Origin: CAYQNU01 sp964419055 | GTDB taxonomy: Bacteria > Bacteroidota > Bacteroidia > Flavobacteriales_D > Parvicellaceae | DNA length: 64,000 bases | Direction: 5' to 3' | NCBI GenBank assembly: GCA_964419055.1 | Contig: CAYQNU010000011.1 | Span: 82,261 to 146,260, forward strand | The notes under the pieces: model-generated | Databases searched by the model: none | What the model was told of the DNA's origin: nothing | What the model saw: only the letters and a program-made list of their open reading frames with translations | Shown: one piece after another, positions 9,511-18,866 of the stretch | Position numbering within the stretch: position 1 is the stretch's first letter | Layout: each line of letters starts with the position of its first letter | Made by a program: the position numbers and the translations under genes

Positions 9511-9730
9511 GGTACTTTTTTTTATAATGCCTTTTTAATATCGAGTGTTAATTATTAACAATTGACAGGTTAATAGGTTGATCAGTTATTAGGTTGTTCA
9601 GTTAAAACGAAGCAAAGCTTATCTTGATGCAGTTCTTGCGTTTGCATTGATAGGTTAGTTAGTTTATTAGTTTGAGGTCTAAATTAGTTTAACTTTAATA
9701 CAACAAACATTAAATTCCAAACCTAATTTT

Positions 9731-10351
9731 CTAAATCACTAAATTTATATCACCTGCACCTTCTCTTAATATTTGTATTTCTCCTGAGGTGCAATCTACA
9801 ATGGTAGTGGGTTCTAACGAAGAGATGCCACCATCAATAACAGCATCTACCTTTTTCTCAAATCGTTCAAAAATTTCATAAGGATCGGTAGTGTATTCAA
9901 TAATGTCATCCTCATCGTGCACAGAGGTTACAGCAATGGGATTTCCCAATTGTTTCACTATTTCAATGGTAATTTCATTGTTTGGAATACGAATTCCTAT
10001 TTCTTTTTTATTGCTGTCAAATAATTTAGGAACTTGATTGGAAGCCGTAAGAATGAACGTGAACGGACCAGGTAATGCTCGATTCATAGCTTTGAAGATC
10101 ATTCTATCAAAAGGTTTGGTGTAGTCGGATAAAGAACTAAAATCATGGCAAATCAAAGAGAAATTGGCTTTATTTAATTTTAACCCTTTCAATTGAGCCA
10201 TTTTTTCTAAGCCTTTTTTATTCATCAAATCACATCCAAAACAATATACCGAATCGGTAGGGAAAACAACTACGCCTCCATTTTTTAGAATTTTGATAAG
10301 ATCATTTACTTTCCGTTGATCTATAGAGTGGGGACGAAGTTCTATCAGCAT
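9731..10351 (-). CDS. Sua5/YciO/YrdC-family protein (threonylcarbamoyl-AMP synthase-like)
   Basis: A 206-residue cytoplasmic protein covering one YrdC-like domain. It has the N-terminal 'NGGVVVFPTDSVYCFGCD' segment, a central 'GPFTFILTAS', and 'IGIRIPNNEIT' with 'NPIAVTSVHDEDD'. The family makes the threonylcarbamoyl-adenylate used for t6A in tRNAs, or has related roles (YciO). The usual K-x-R-P-x-x-x-P-L segment reads 'KGLKLNKANFSLIC' here, which suggests the YciO-like subgroup rather than canonical TsaC, so the precise activity is open. It is transcribed alone from a TAAATTTG -7 box at 10369-10376. Confidence 0.8.
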   Translation of the reverse strand: MLIELRPHSIDQRKVNDLIKILKNGGVVVFPTDSVYCFGCDLMNKKGLEKMAQLKGLKLNKANFSLICHDFSSLSDYTKPFDRMIFKAMNRALPGPFTFILTASNQVPKLFDSNKKEIGIRIPNNEITIEIVKQLGNPIAVTSVHDEDDIIEYTTDPYEIFERFEKKVDAVIDGGISSLEPTTIVDCTSGEIQILREGAGDINLVI

Positions 10352-10368
10352 ATTTTTGAAATATGCTG

Positions 10369-10376
10369 CAAATTTA
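10369..10376 (-). promoter_or_regulatory. Predicted -7 box of the Sua5/YciO gene
   Basis: TAAATTTG on the minus strand, 17 bases upstream of the ATG at 10351. It matches TAnnTTTG. I do not see a clear TTTG at the -33 spacing. Confidence 0.45.
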
Positions 10377-10420
10377 CTTAAATTAACTAGATTTGAGGTC
10401 TAATTAAACATATATAAGAG

Positions 10421-11020
10421 ATGAAATTACTTTTTGTATCAATAATAGGCTGTGTATTTTTTTTGTTGGGATGTCAAAATAATGTAGAGCCACAAAAGAC
10501 TCCAGAAACTTCAACGAATGATTCGATCAAAACCGAGGTTTATAAATTCCCTGAAGATTGGAAGGGTAAATGGAAAGGAGAACTGGTAATCTGGAGTGTT
10601 GATAGTGTTATTCAAAAAGTGCCTATGCAATTAATAATTGAAGGAGATAGTATACTTTCTTGGAATATCATCTACGGTGATGACGAAGCGGATAATCGTA
10701 AGTATTTTTTGAAGGAAATTAATGTGGAAGAAGGTCATTATATAGTAGATGAAATGGATGGTATTCAACTGGATTGTTTTGTAAAAGGTAATAAATTGAT
10801 TTCAGGTTTTGATGTGCAAGGTTCTTTTTTGAGTATAACGGAAGAAATGACCTCAGAAGGAATAGCCTATGAAGTTGTTGTGTATGATTCTAAGAATTTT
10901 ACTTACACCAGTCAAACACCTCCCGATAGCATTACAACAGTAAACATTGAAGACTTAATTAAATGTTACAAAAATGTATCCTATCAAAAAGCTATTTTAA
11001 AGAAAATTTACAAAAATTAA
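10421..11020 (+). CDS. Predicted lipoprotein of unknown function
   Basis: A 199-residue lipoprotein with signal peptide MKLLFVSIIGCVFFLLGC and a lipobox (L-L-G-C) at residues 16-19. The mature part carries 'FPEDWKGKWKGELVIWS' and a series of predicted beta strands ('KVPMQLIIEGDSILSWNIIYG', 'KLISGFDVQGSFLSIT'). This resembles a lipocalin-like or calycin-like barrel, but I cannot assign a family. It stands alone between the divergent Sua5/YciO gene and the small secreted protein at 11091. Confidence 0.7.
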   Translation: MKLLFVSIIGCVFFLLGCQNNVEPQKTPETSTNDSIKTEVYKFPEDWKGKWKGELVIWSVDSVIQKVPMQLIIEGDSILSWNIIYGDDEADNRKYFLKEINVEEGHYIVDEMDGIQLDCFVKGNKLISGFDVQGSFLSITEEMTSEGIAYEVVVYDSKNFTYTSQTPPDSITTVNIEDLIKCYKNVSYQKAILKKIYKN

Positions 11021-11090
11021 CGCGACAAAAAAAACTTTGTATTATTATTATCCTACATTTGATCTCGAATTTTGATTTTAAAGCTTCTTT

Positions 11091-11462
11091 ATGTTAAAAA
11101 AGTTTAGCAGTTTATTTATTTTGTTCCTATTAACGTTTGTTTCATTAACAAACGTATGGGCAAGTAATTATTCTGTTTTATCTGAATCAAATGGAGCCTT
11201 AGTTACTTTCGAAGTTTCAGAACAAAAATATGCCGTTTATCCACTTCATACAATTGAAGATTCTAAGGAGATAATCGTTTTAGAAAAAGAATTGGAAGAG
11301 GAACAAAAAGAAAAAAGAAACCTATCCATATCTGATAAATTTTATTTTAATACGAGCCTTATTGAGAAGGTTCGATCTAGTAAAGTTGATTCACCTGATT
11401 CCTATTTTTCTAATCATCTCTATGATTTATTCTGCTCTTGGAAGAGCTTTATTTTAGTTTAA
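11091..11462 (+). CDS. Small secreted protein upstream of the SulP-DabAB genes
   Basis: A 123-residue protein with a signal peptide (MLKKFSSLFILFLLTFVSLTNVWA) and a charged mature part containing 'EKELEEEQKEKRNLS'. No family recognised. A -7-like box, TACATTTG, lies at 11054-11061. It lies 89 bases before the SulP gene on the same strand and may belong to that unit. The C-terminus 'CSWKSFILV' contains one cysteine and is hydrophobic. Coding status is supported by the signal peptide and the clean reading frame; function is unknown. Confidence 0.6.
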   Translation: MLKKFSSLFILFLLTFVSLTNVWASNYSVLSESNGALVTFEVSEQKYAVYPLHTIEDSKEIIVLEKELEEEQKEKRNLSISDKFYFNTSLIEKVRSSKVDSPDSYFSNHLYDLFCSWKSFILV

Positions 11463-11551
11463 GATTCGTTTATTTTCAATTTGGACAATTACTGTTGTTT
11501 TAACTGTGATTTGACCTTCAATTTTTTTCAAATCTTAAATTATCAATTATT

Positions 11552-13150
11552 ATGACTAAAAATAGTGTTCCTAAGTCAGGCTTAGCCGGGCTTAAGGAGA
11601 ATTGGAGTACAGATATTTTATCTGGTTTTTTCGTTTTATTATTGGCCTTACCTTTGAGTCTAGGTATAGCAAAAGCAAGTGGTTTCCCTCCAGCGATGGG
11701 TGTTTTTACAGCTATGATTGGCGGATTAATGGTTGCTTTCTTAAAAGTCTCCCCGTTAACCATCAAAGGTCCTGCCGCAGGATTGATAACTGTATGTTCG
11801 GGTGCCATTATTGAATTTGGGGGTGGTGAACAAGGATGGCAAATGGCGTGTGGGGTAATTGTTGTAATGGCGTTACTTCAAGTTGCATTTGGGTGGTTAA
11901 AATTTGGAACGTTTAGTGATTTTTTTCCACACTCAGCCGTACACGGAATGTTAGCTGCCATTGGATTAATCATTATTGCCAAACAAATACCTGTTTTATT
12001 GGGTGATGATCCTATTTTATATAAAGGTGAATCTCCTCTAGAATTGTTTATGGATATCCCTCGATTTATTCAAGAGGCTCATCCTCATATTGCCATTGTA
12101 GGCATCATTGGATTACTGATATTGTTTACTTTTCCTTTACTTAAAAAGTATTGGATATCCAAAATACCTGCGCCACTCATAATTTTACTAATTTGTATTC
12201 CATTATCATTAATTTGGCATTTTAAAACAGAAGAACCAGCTTATTCTTTAGTTGTTATTGGAGATTTTTGGAATTCGATTTCCTTTAATGCAGACTTTTC
12301 GGGAATTGCCACTTTTACCTTTTGGAAATATGTGGTTATTTTCTTATTAGTTTCAAGTTTAGAATCACTTCTAACCGTTAAGGCAATAGATGGTTTAGAT
12401 CCTTTAAAACGAAAATCTGATTACAACAAAGATTTATCAAGTTTAGGAGTGGGTAACGCTATAGTTGGACTTTTTGGAGGAATTCCTATGATTTCTGAAG
12501 TGGTTAGGAGTTCAGCAAATGCCGGATTTGGAGGCAAAACCAAATGGTCTGCTTTTTTTCATGGGGCATTTTTACTAATTGCTATGCTATTATTGATTCC
12601 AGTAATAGAGCTTATTCCCAATTCGGCTTTAGCGGCTTTGTTAATTTATGCTGGGTATCGATTGGCTTCTCCCAAAGAGTTTAGACAAACCTATAAAACC
12701 GGTAAGGAGCAATTTGCTATTTTTCTTGTTACTATAATTGTGACACTTTTAGAAGATTTATTGTTAGGTATAGCAGCTGGTATTCTTGTAAAGTTTATTT
12801 TTCACTTGATAAATGGGGCACAATTTAAATATCTCTTTAAAGCTACTTATGAACGAAATTTAGAGAATAAAACACTCTATGTGTCGGTTAAAAATCAAGC
12901 TATATTTTCCAATTTAATAGGCTATAATAAGTGTTTTGAAATTGATGAAAACGAAAGCGTTGAAGAGGTTATTGTAGATTTTACAGCATGCAATCTCGTG
13001 GATCATTCATTTATGGATTTTATGCACAAGCTCAATCAACAATTTAAAGACAGAGGTATTGCATTTACAGTAAAAGGATTAGAAGAGCATAAAGCTTTTT
13101 CAAAAAGCCATTTGGCTGCAAGGAAGTTAGTGAAAATTAAAAAAAACTAA
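11552..13150 (+). CDS. SulP-family anion transporter with C-terminal STAS domain
   Basis: A 532-residue inner-membrane transporter with about twelve to fourteen transmembrane segments, then a cytoplasmic STAS domain at roughly residues 440-530 ('VIVDFTACNLVDHSFMDFMHKLNQQF'). SulP signatures seen are 'GFFVLLLALPLSLGIAKASGFPPAMGVFTAMIGG', 'SPLTIKGPAAGLI' and 'SSLESLLTVKAIDGLDPLKRKSDYNKDLSSLGVGNAIVGLFGGIPMISEVVRSSANAGFG'. SulP proteins carry sulfate, bicarbonate and other anions. Position directly upstream of DabA and DabB points to bicarbonate (inference). The next gene starts 4 bases after its stop. Confidence 0.92.
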   Translation: MTKNSVPKSGLAGLKENWSTDILSGFFVLLLALPLSLGIAKASGFPPAMGVFTAMIGGLMVAFLKVSPLTIKGPAAGLITVCSGAIIEFGGGEQGWQMACGVIVVMALLQVAFGWLKFGTFSDFFPHSAVHGMLAAIGLIIIAKQIPVLLGDDPILYKGESPLELFMDIPRFIQEAHPHIAIVGIIGLLILFTFPLLKKYWISKIPAPLIILLICIPLSLIWHFKTEEPAYSLVVIGDFWNSISFNADFSGIATFTFWKYVVIFLLVSSLESLLTVKAIDGLDPLKRKSDYNKDLSSLGVGNAIVGLFGGIPMISEVVRSSANAGFGGKTKWSAFFHGAFLLIAMLLLIPVIELIPNSALAALLIYAGYRLASPKEFRQTYKTGKEQFAIFLVTIIVTLLEDLLLGIAAGILVKFIFHLINGAQFKYLFKATYERNLENKTLYVSVKNQAIFSNLIGYNKCFEIDENESVEEVIVDFTACNLVDHSFMDFMHKLNQQFKDRGIAFTVKGLEEHKAFSKSHLAARKLVKIKKN

Positions 13151-13154
13151 TTGT

Positions 13155-14465
13155 ATGAAAAATGTAAAGAGCTATTTATCCATTATTATCATAGTATTAA
13201 TGGGTAAATTATATGGGCAAACGGCATCTATTCCAGTAATTAAACTTTCAGATGATTCCAAAAACTTCATAAAAATTACGTTACTCAATCAAGTTTGGGC
13301 ACGGTATACTGAATTAAATCCTTACAGCACATTGAATGGATATTCGATGCCCGCCAAATTTGATATTGGCATTAGAAGAATGCGAATGCAAGTCATCGGG
13401 CAATTGACTAATAAAGTATTTATTTACACCCAATTTGGCTTAAATAATTTTAATGATTTGAATAAACGATATCAGGGAGCTTTTTTTCACGATATGGTTA
13501 CAGAGTATCATTTTAATCAATCCATTCAAATAGGAGGAGGCCTAACTGGGTGGAGCGGATTGAGTCGGTATGCGGCTCCAGCTATTGGAAGCTTACTATC
13601 TTTGGATGCGCCATTATTCTTGCAAACAACGAATGGAATAAATGATCAATTGTTAAGAAAGTTGAGTATTTATGCCAAAGGTCAACTCGGTAAATGGGAT
13701 TATCGATTGGCCATAACAGACCCATTGGCCATCCAAAATTCAACGTCAGCCATTGGTGCCCTAGGAACCCAATCTGAATTTAATCCGTATCCAGCAAAAA
13801 TTCAATTACAGGGATATCTAAAATACCAGTTTTTTGACAAGGAATCAAATCTAACACCTTATCAAGTTGGATCGTATTTAGGACAGAAAAAAGTTTTAGC
13901 CATTGGAGGTGGAGCTATTCATCAATCAAATGCTATGTGGAATAAAAACAGTAACGGTGATACCTTGCTAACCAACATGGACCTGTTTTCTGTGGATGTT
14001 TTTTATGAAAATAGACTGAACGCAGAAAAGGAAAATGCCTTGACGGTATATTTGTCAGCCAGTCATTTTGGTTTAGGTCAAGATTACATTCATACGGTAG
14101 GCGTTATGAATCCTGTGAACGGAAGTGCCAATTCTTCTGTAATCAGTGGCGCAGGAAATGCTTTTCCAGCAATTGGGAATGGGAATACACTTTATGGTCA
14201 GTTGGGCTATTTATTTGGGAAAAGAGCTAACACACCAGCAAGGTTTCAAATTTATAACGCAACTCAAGTAAGTATCTATGATCGCTTAAATTCGCCAATG
14301 ATTATGAGTGAAACAGGTTTGAATTTTTATACACAAGGTACTCAATTATCCAAACTTACGTTGAATTGGCAAATACGTCCAATATTTATGTCCGAACAAA
14401 ATGGGAAAGGAACACTTTCTTCCTATAAATCAATGGTTCAAATTCAATATCAAATTTCAATTTAA
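13155..14465 (+). CDS. Outer-membrane porin-like protein of the DAB operon
   Basis: A 436-residue protein with a signal peptide (MKNVKSYLSIIIIVLMGKLYGQ) and a mature part of alternating beta strands. These include 'RRMRMQVIGQLTNKVFIYTQFGLNNF', 'YEFHFNQSIQIGGGLTGWSGLSR'-like segments and 'YLKYQFFDKESNLTPYQ', ending in 'MVQIQYQISI' with a terminal hydrophobic strand. It resembles phosphate-selective-type porins but I cannot name a family. It lies 4 bases after SulP and 10 bases before DabA on one strand, so an outer-membrane uptake step for the same substrate is a reasonable inference. Confidence 0.75.
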   Translation: MKNVKSYLSIIIIVLMGKLYGQTASIPVIKLSDDSKNFIKITLLNQVWARYTELNPYSTLNGYSMPAKFDIGIRRMRMQVIGQLTNKVFIYTQFGLNNFNDLNKRYQGAFFHDMVTEYHFNQSIQIGGGLTGWSGLSRYAAPAIGSLLSLDAPLFLQTTNGINDQLLRKLSIYAKGQLGKWDYRLAITDPLAIQNSTSAIGALGTQSEFNPYPAKIQLQGYLKYQFFDKESNLTPYQVGSYLGQKKVLAIGGGAIHQSNAMWNKNSNGDTLLTNMDLFSVDVFYENRLNAEKENALTVYLSASHFGLGQDYIHTVGVMNPVNGSANSSVISGAGNAFPAIGNGNTLYGQLGYLFGKRANTPARFQIYNATQVSIYDRLNSPMIMSETGLNFYTQGTQLSKLTLNWQIRPIFMSEQNGKGTLSSYKSMVQIQYQISI

Positions 14466-14475
14466 TACCAATTTT

Positions 14476-16995
14476 ATGGAAACTATTAATCATCACAAAA
14501 TAACTGAAATAATTGAAGAAATTAGGCATTTTCTTCCGGCTCAATCTCCTCTCAAAGATTTCGTTCATCATAATACGTTACATGCGTTTCAAAAAGAAGA
14601 ATTTTTTGATTCCATGGCATTTTCACGTCAACAATTTGGGTATGCTTCGTTAATGGCCTTGTCAAAATTTAGAGAAAAATACCATAATAAAGCCATTTCT
14701 GAAGAAGAGTTGGATCGGATAATAGTAAAAGAAAAAGGTGAAGCAGCAAGAGAATTATGGAAAAATAAAATGCTTCACGAAACAACCGCCCAACTCATTA
14801 ATCCAAAAGTGGGTAGACTTAGACAAAATTGGATTAATGCCATAAAAATTGAAGTAAACGATTACATACATCCTCAGTTATTTCGGTTGTTAAGTAATTA
14901 TTTAGATCAAGGAATTTCGATTTGGAATTTTCCGATTCATCACAAAGGATTTTTGACTTCACTACGTGCATTGGAAAAAAATAGTTTTTCTAGCTTTTTT
15001 AAGACCAAAAAAGTTAAAAATTTATTCATCCAAAATAGATACAGTATTGAAAAATTATTGAAATGGTTGGTAGGAGATGAAAAATATTTTGAATCCTATT
15101 TGTTTGATCAACAGTTTACTCATCCTGGTTGGTCGGGATTAGTGACCAATATTGAAAACAATCCATCCAGTTTATTAGATTCAAAACTTATTCGATTAGA
15201 GGATTTAATTGTGTTGGAGTTGCTTCTAGAATTGGATTTGATGTATTACAAATTTGGAGAAAACTGGAAAACTGTTTCTACTTATGTTCAGGATTCATTT
15301 GAACCACTCTTTACTAAAGTTGAAAAGAATGATTATGATGAAGTTATGAAATTGTGGCAATTAGCATTTGAATGGACCCATTATAACGATGTGTTAAAAG
15401 GTATATCTGACAATATTCGATTTCAAAAAACAGTAATACAGCCCAGCAAAAATTCCTTTCAAGCATTATTTTGTATTGACGATAGAGAATGTTCTCTTAG
15501 AAGGTATTTGGAAACGGAAGATGCTAATTGCTTGACTTTTGGAACACCTGGATTTTTTAACATTGATGCTTATTTTAAACCACAGCACGCCAATTTTGTA
15601 ACAAAAATTTGTCCTGCCCCGATGAACCCCAACTATATAATTGAGGAAGTTGCTGAAAACAAAACAAAGGAGAAAAAAGCATTAAATTTTGAATCCGATT
15701 CCCACAAAATAGTTAAAGGTTGGTTGCTCTCTCAAACGTTAGGTTTTTTATCTGCTATAAAATTAAGTAAGAATATCATCAGTCCGAGCCCAGACACTTC
15801 CTTGATGTTTTCAGCAAAAAGTCATATGGTAAATAAGAGTGCCTTGCATTTTCATCGAATAAACAATGAAAAAGCACACGATGGCTTTCTTTATGGATAT
15901 TCCATTGATGAAATGGTAGAACGTACCTATAATCTTTTGATGAGTATTGGATTAGTCAAAGATTTTGCTCCTTTAGTGTATGTTATTGGACATGGCTCAA
16001 GTAGTGTAAACAATCCTTATTTTGCTGCTTACGGTTGTGGAGCTTGTTCTGGACGACCAGGTTCTGTAAATGCGAGAGTAGTATGTGCTATGGTAAATAT
16101 GCCTGAAGTAAGAGTGAAATTAGCTGAAAAAGGGATAATAATTCCTAATGATGTATATTTTTTACCGGGTTTACACGATACATCGACAGATGAAATTGAA
16201 TTTTACGATGAAGAGTTGCTGAAAAATCAACAACTAACTATGCATGTAAACAATCAAATAACCTTTTCTAAAGCCTTGGATATGAATGCTAAAGAGCGTT
16301 CTAGAAGATTTGAATCTATTAACAGCAAATTGCCTGCTCCGGTTATTCATAAACAAGTAAAAAAACGTATCGCTTCATTATTTGAACCACGACCTGAATT
16401 GAATCACGCTACGAATTCATTGTGTATTATAGGAAGAAGGTCGGTGAATAAAAACCTGTTTTTGGACAGAAGGTCATTTCTCAATTCCTATGATTATTCA
16501 ATTGATGGAGAAGGGGTTCAATTAAAATCAATTTTAGGTGCAGCTACTCCCGTTTGTGCTGGAATTAATCTTGAATATTTCTTCTCTGCAACTGACCCCA
16601 ATAGGTTAGGAGCAGGTTCTAAGCTACCTCAGAATATAATTGGTTTGATTGGACTAGCCAATGGTATAGATGGTGATTTGCGACCTGGATTACCTACACA
16701 AATGACCGAAGTGCACGATCCTCTTAGGTTATTGATGATTGTCGAGCATTTTCCTGAAGTTGTTTTAAAGGTTATTCAATCTATGACCGCCACATATGGT
16801 TGGTTTGAGAAAAATTGGGTCAATTTAGTTGTTATTCATCCTGAAACAGATCAATTTTTCAGGTTTCAAAACGGAACCTTTTCACCTGTTGAATTAACGA
16901 GTCGAACCACACATTCTGTTTCAAATTTGAATGAATTGGTTGAAAACGAAACGGAAAATAGCCCAGTATTTATGATTAAAAATAAAGCAATATGA
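14476..16995 (+). CDS. dabA: DabA, DUF2309 inorganic-carbon transporter subunit
   Basis: An 839-residue member of the UPF0753/DUF2309 family. DabA pairs with the membrane protein DabB to accumulate inorganic carbon and has a beta-carbonic-anhydrase-like zinc site. The four expected ligands are present: C333 and D335 in 'LFCIDDRECSLRRYLE', H506 in 'VIGHGSSS' and C521 in 'AAYGCGACSGRPGSVNARV'. The His-Cys spacing of 15 residues matches the Halothiobacillus protein as I recall it (H524/C539). I chose the ATG at 14476 because the upstream in-frame start lies inside the porin gene. The stop overlaps the DabB start by 4 bases (ATGA). Confidence 0.92.
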   Translation: METINHHKITEIIEEIRHFLPAQSPLKDFVHHNTLHAFQKEEFFDSMAFSRQQFGYASLMALSKFREKYHNKAISEEELDRIIVKEKGEAARELWKNKMLHETTAQLINPKVGRLRQNWINAIKIEVNDYIHPQLFRLLSNYLDQGISIWNFPIHHKGFLTSLRALEKNSFSSFFKTKKVKNLFIQNRYSIEKLLKWLVGDEKYFESYLFDQQFTHPGWSGLVTNIENNPSSLLDSKLIRLEDLIVLELLLELDLMYYKFGENWKTVSTYVQDSFEPLFTKVEKNDYDEVMKLWQLAFEWTHYNDVLKGISDNIRFQKTVIQPSKNSFQALFCIDDRECSLRRYLETEDANCLTFGTPGFFNIDAYFKPQHANFVTKICPAPMNPNYIIEEVAENKTKEKKALNFESDSHKIVKGWLLSQTLGFLSAIKLSKNIISPSPDTSLMFSAKSHMVNKSALHFHRINNEKAHDGFLYGYSIDEMVERTYNLLMSIGLVKDFAPLVYVIGHGSSSVNNPYFAAYGCGACSGRPGSVNARVVCAMVNMPEVRVKLAEKGIIIPNDVYFLPGLHDTSTDEIEFYDEELLKNQQLTMHVNNQITFSKALDMNAKERSRRFESINSKLPAPVIHKQVKKRIASLFEPRPELNHATNSLCIIGRRSVNKNLFLDRRSFLNSYDYSIDGEGVQLKSILGAATPVCAGINLEYFFSATDPNRLGAGSKLPQNIIGLIGLANGIDGDLRPGLPTQMTEVHDPLRLLMIVEHFPEVVLKVIQSMTATYGWFEKNWVNLVVIHPETDQFFRFQNGTFSPVELTSRTTHSVSNLNELVENETENSPVFMIKNKAI

Positions 16996-18857
16996 TTACC
17001 TTAATACAACTTATAATACTCATTCCATTAATTGGATTTTTAATAAGTCTTTTAATTTCCAAAAAAAATGAAAAGGCTTTAGCACGGAATGCCAAATGGA
17101 TTAGCTTAATACAGTTAGCTTCAATACTGGTCACATTAATCATATGGGGGCTAAATGGTTTTGATGCCTTCAACAGTAAGGCTTTAGTCCTTTTTAAAAA
17201 CGATTCCTATGAATTTTTTATTGATTTTTATTTTGACAAAATTACGGCTGTCTATTTAGCTGTTGGTTCGTTGCTTACTTTTTTAATTGTTAGTTTTAGC
17301 AAGGTGTATATGCACAGAGAGGAAGGATATAAGCGTTTCTTTTCTACTATTCTATTGTTTTATGCTGGTTATACCATCACAATTCTATCAGGAAATTTTG
17401 AAACATTATTCATTGGGTGGGAAATTTTAGGTGTTTCTTCTTATTTGTTGATAGCCTTTTACAGAGAGCGGCAATTGCCTTCAAAAAATGCCATAAAAAT
17501 ATTTTCAATTTATAGAATTGGTGATATAGGTCTGATTTTGGCAATGTGGTTGAGTCATCATCTTTGGCATGCGAATGTGACTTTTGAAACCATTCAAAAT
17601 GAAGCTCTTGTTCATGAACACATTGTAGAACATCAAATTTTATCTATTTTAATTGGATTTGCTATACTTCTGTCTGCTTTAGCAAAATCAGCACAATTGC
17701 CTTTTTCAAATTGGTTGCCAAGAGCCATGGAAGGACCAACACCTTCAAGTGCCATTTTTTATGGTTCTTTAGCTGTACATATGGGTGCATTTTTGTTGCT
17801 TAGAACGTATCCCATTTGGCATGAGCAATGGGTTCTAAAAGTGGTGATCATCATCATTGGGGCGTTAACTTCCTTGACATCCTCATTAACTGCAAGGGTT
17901 CAATCATCCATAAAAAGTCAAATTGCCTATTCATCTGTTGCACAAATTGGGCTTATATTTATTGAAATTGCGTTGGGACTAGAATGGTTAGCTCTCTTTC
18001 ATTTTGCAGGTAATGCATTCTTAAGAAGTTACCAATTGCTCATTTCGCCTTCAATAGTTTCTTATAAGTTAAGAAATCAATTGTACAATTTTAAACCAAT
18101 TGCGCGCACCATTGAAGATTCGTTTCCTAAAAAAATTGAATACACACTGTATATGTTGGCTCAAAAGGAATGGAATTTAGATCGATTAATGAATTTTTTG
18201 GCTTGGCATCCCTTGCGAAAATTGGCTATGTTTTTTAGTTTTTTGAAAACGAATAGTATACTGGTAATTATGTTAGTATTGATTATTACTATAGGCGGAC
18301 TCATTGAATTTAAAGTGTTGACCTCTCAAAATGCTGGAATTTTCCCCGAAGTATTTGCAACTATTGGATTAATCATGGTTATTTCATCATTCTATGAGAA
18401 AAATAACCCTATAAAATCTTGGTTTTTAGTTATTTTTAATCATTTTTGGATTGCTATGGCAGTATTTATTAATGACGCATTTACACAGTTAGATGTTCTC
18501 ATTTATTTGAGTGGTGTTGCAGCCATGGGAATTGTAGGTTTTGGATGCTTGAAATGGTTGTTAATGAAACAACCTAATCTCAATATGATTCATTTTCAAG
18601 GCATCTCTCAAAAGTTTCCAAAAGTAGCTTTTGTATTTTTTGTTGCTAGCATTGGTCTGTTTGGTTTTCCAATAACACCAACTTTTATTGGCGAAGATCT
18701 CGTTTTCTCGCACATTCAAGAAGAGCAAATTCTATTAGCTTTTTTGGCTTCCTTAAGTTTTATCTTAGATGGAATTGCCATTGTAAAGTTATACAGTAAG
18801 TTATTTTTTGGTAGCTATCGCGAAAATGACAACTCGATACCTTATGAGTTTTCTTAA
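16992..18857 (+). CDS. dabB: DabB, NuoL/MrpA-like proton-conducting subunit
   Basis: A 621-residue polytopic protein of the complex I subunit 5 (NuoL/MrpA) type, with about fourteen hydrophobic helices. Motifs include 'LFIGWEILGVSSYLLIAFYRERQLPSKNAIKIFSIYRIGDIGLIL', 'LAKSAQLPFSNWLPRAMEGPTPSSAIFYGSLAVHMGAFLLLR' and 'SSLTARVQSSIKSQIAYSSVAQIGLIFIEIALG'. The Lys and Glu residues used in proton transfer are in place. As there is no other nuo gene nearby and the start overlaps dabA by ATGA, it is best read as the DabB partner that couples a cation gradient to DabA. It is the last gene of the operon and converges on the MOSC gene. Confidence 0.88.
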   Translation: MITLIQLIILIPLIGFLISLLISKKNEKALARNAKWISLIQLASILVTLIIWGLNGFDAFNSKALVLFKNDSYEFFIDFYFDKITAVYLAVGSLLTFLIVSFSKVYMHREEGYKRFFSTILLFYAGYTITILSGNFETLFIGWEILGVSSYLLIAFYRERQLPSKNAIKIFSIYRIGDIGLILAMWLSHHLWHANVTFETIQNEALVHEHIVEHQILSILIGFAILLSALAKSAQLPFSNWLPRAMEGPTPSSAIFYGSLAVHMGAFLLLRTYPIWHEQWVLKVVIIIIGALTSLTSSLTARVQSSIKSQIAYSSVAQIGLIFIEIALGLEWLALFHFAGNAFLRSYQLLISPSIVSYKLRNQLYNFKPIARTIEDSFPKKIEYTLYMLAQKEWNLDRLMNFLAWHPLRKLAMFFSFLKTNSILVIMLVLIITIGGLIEFKVLTSQNAGIFPEVFATIGLIMVISSFYEKNNPIKSWFLVIFNHFWIAMAVFINDAFTQLDVLIYLSGVAAMGIVGFGCLKWLLMKQPNLNMIHFQGISQKFPKVAFVFFVASIGLFGFPITPTFIGEDLVFSHIQEEQILLAFLASLSFILDGIAIVKLYSKLFFGSYRENDNSIPYEFS

Positions 18858-18866
18858 TTTAAATAA

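Noticed and set aside
9497..9730. A gene or riboswitch in the 9.5-9.7 kb gap
   Set aside because: Only low-complexity repeats such as AGGTTGATCAGTTATTAGG are visible; no frame or conserved structure recognised.
16992..18857. Complex I subunit NuoL or Mrp antiporter
   Set aside because: No other nuo or mrp genes are present and it overlaps dabA by 4 bases, so DabB is the better call.
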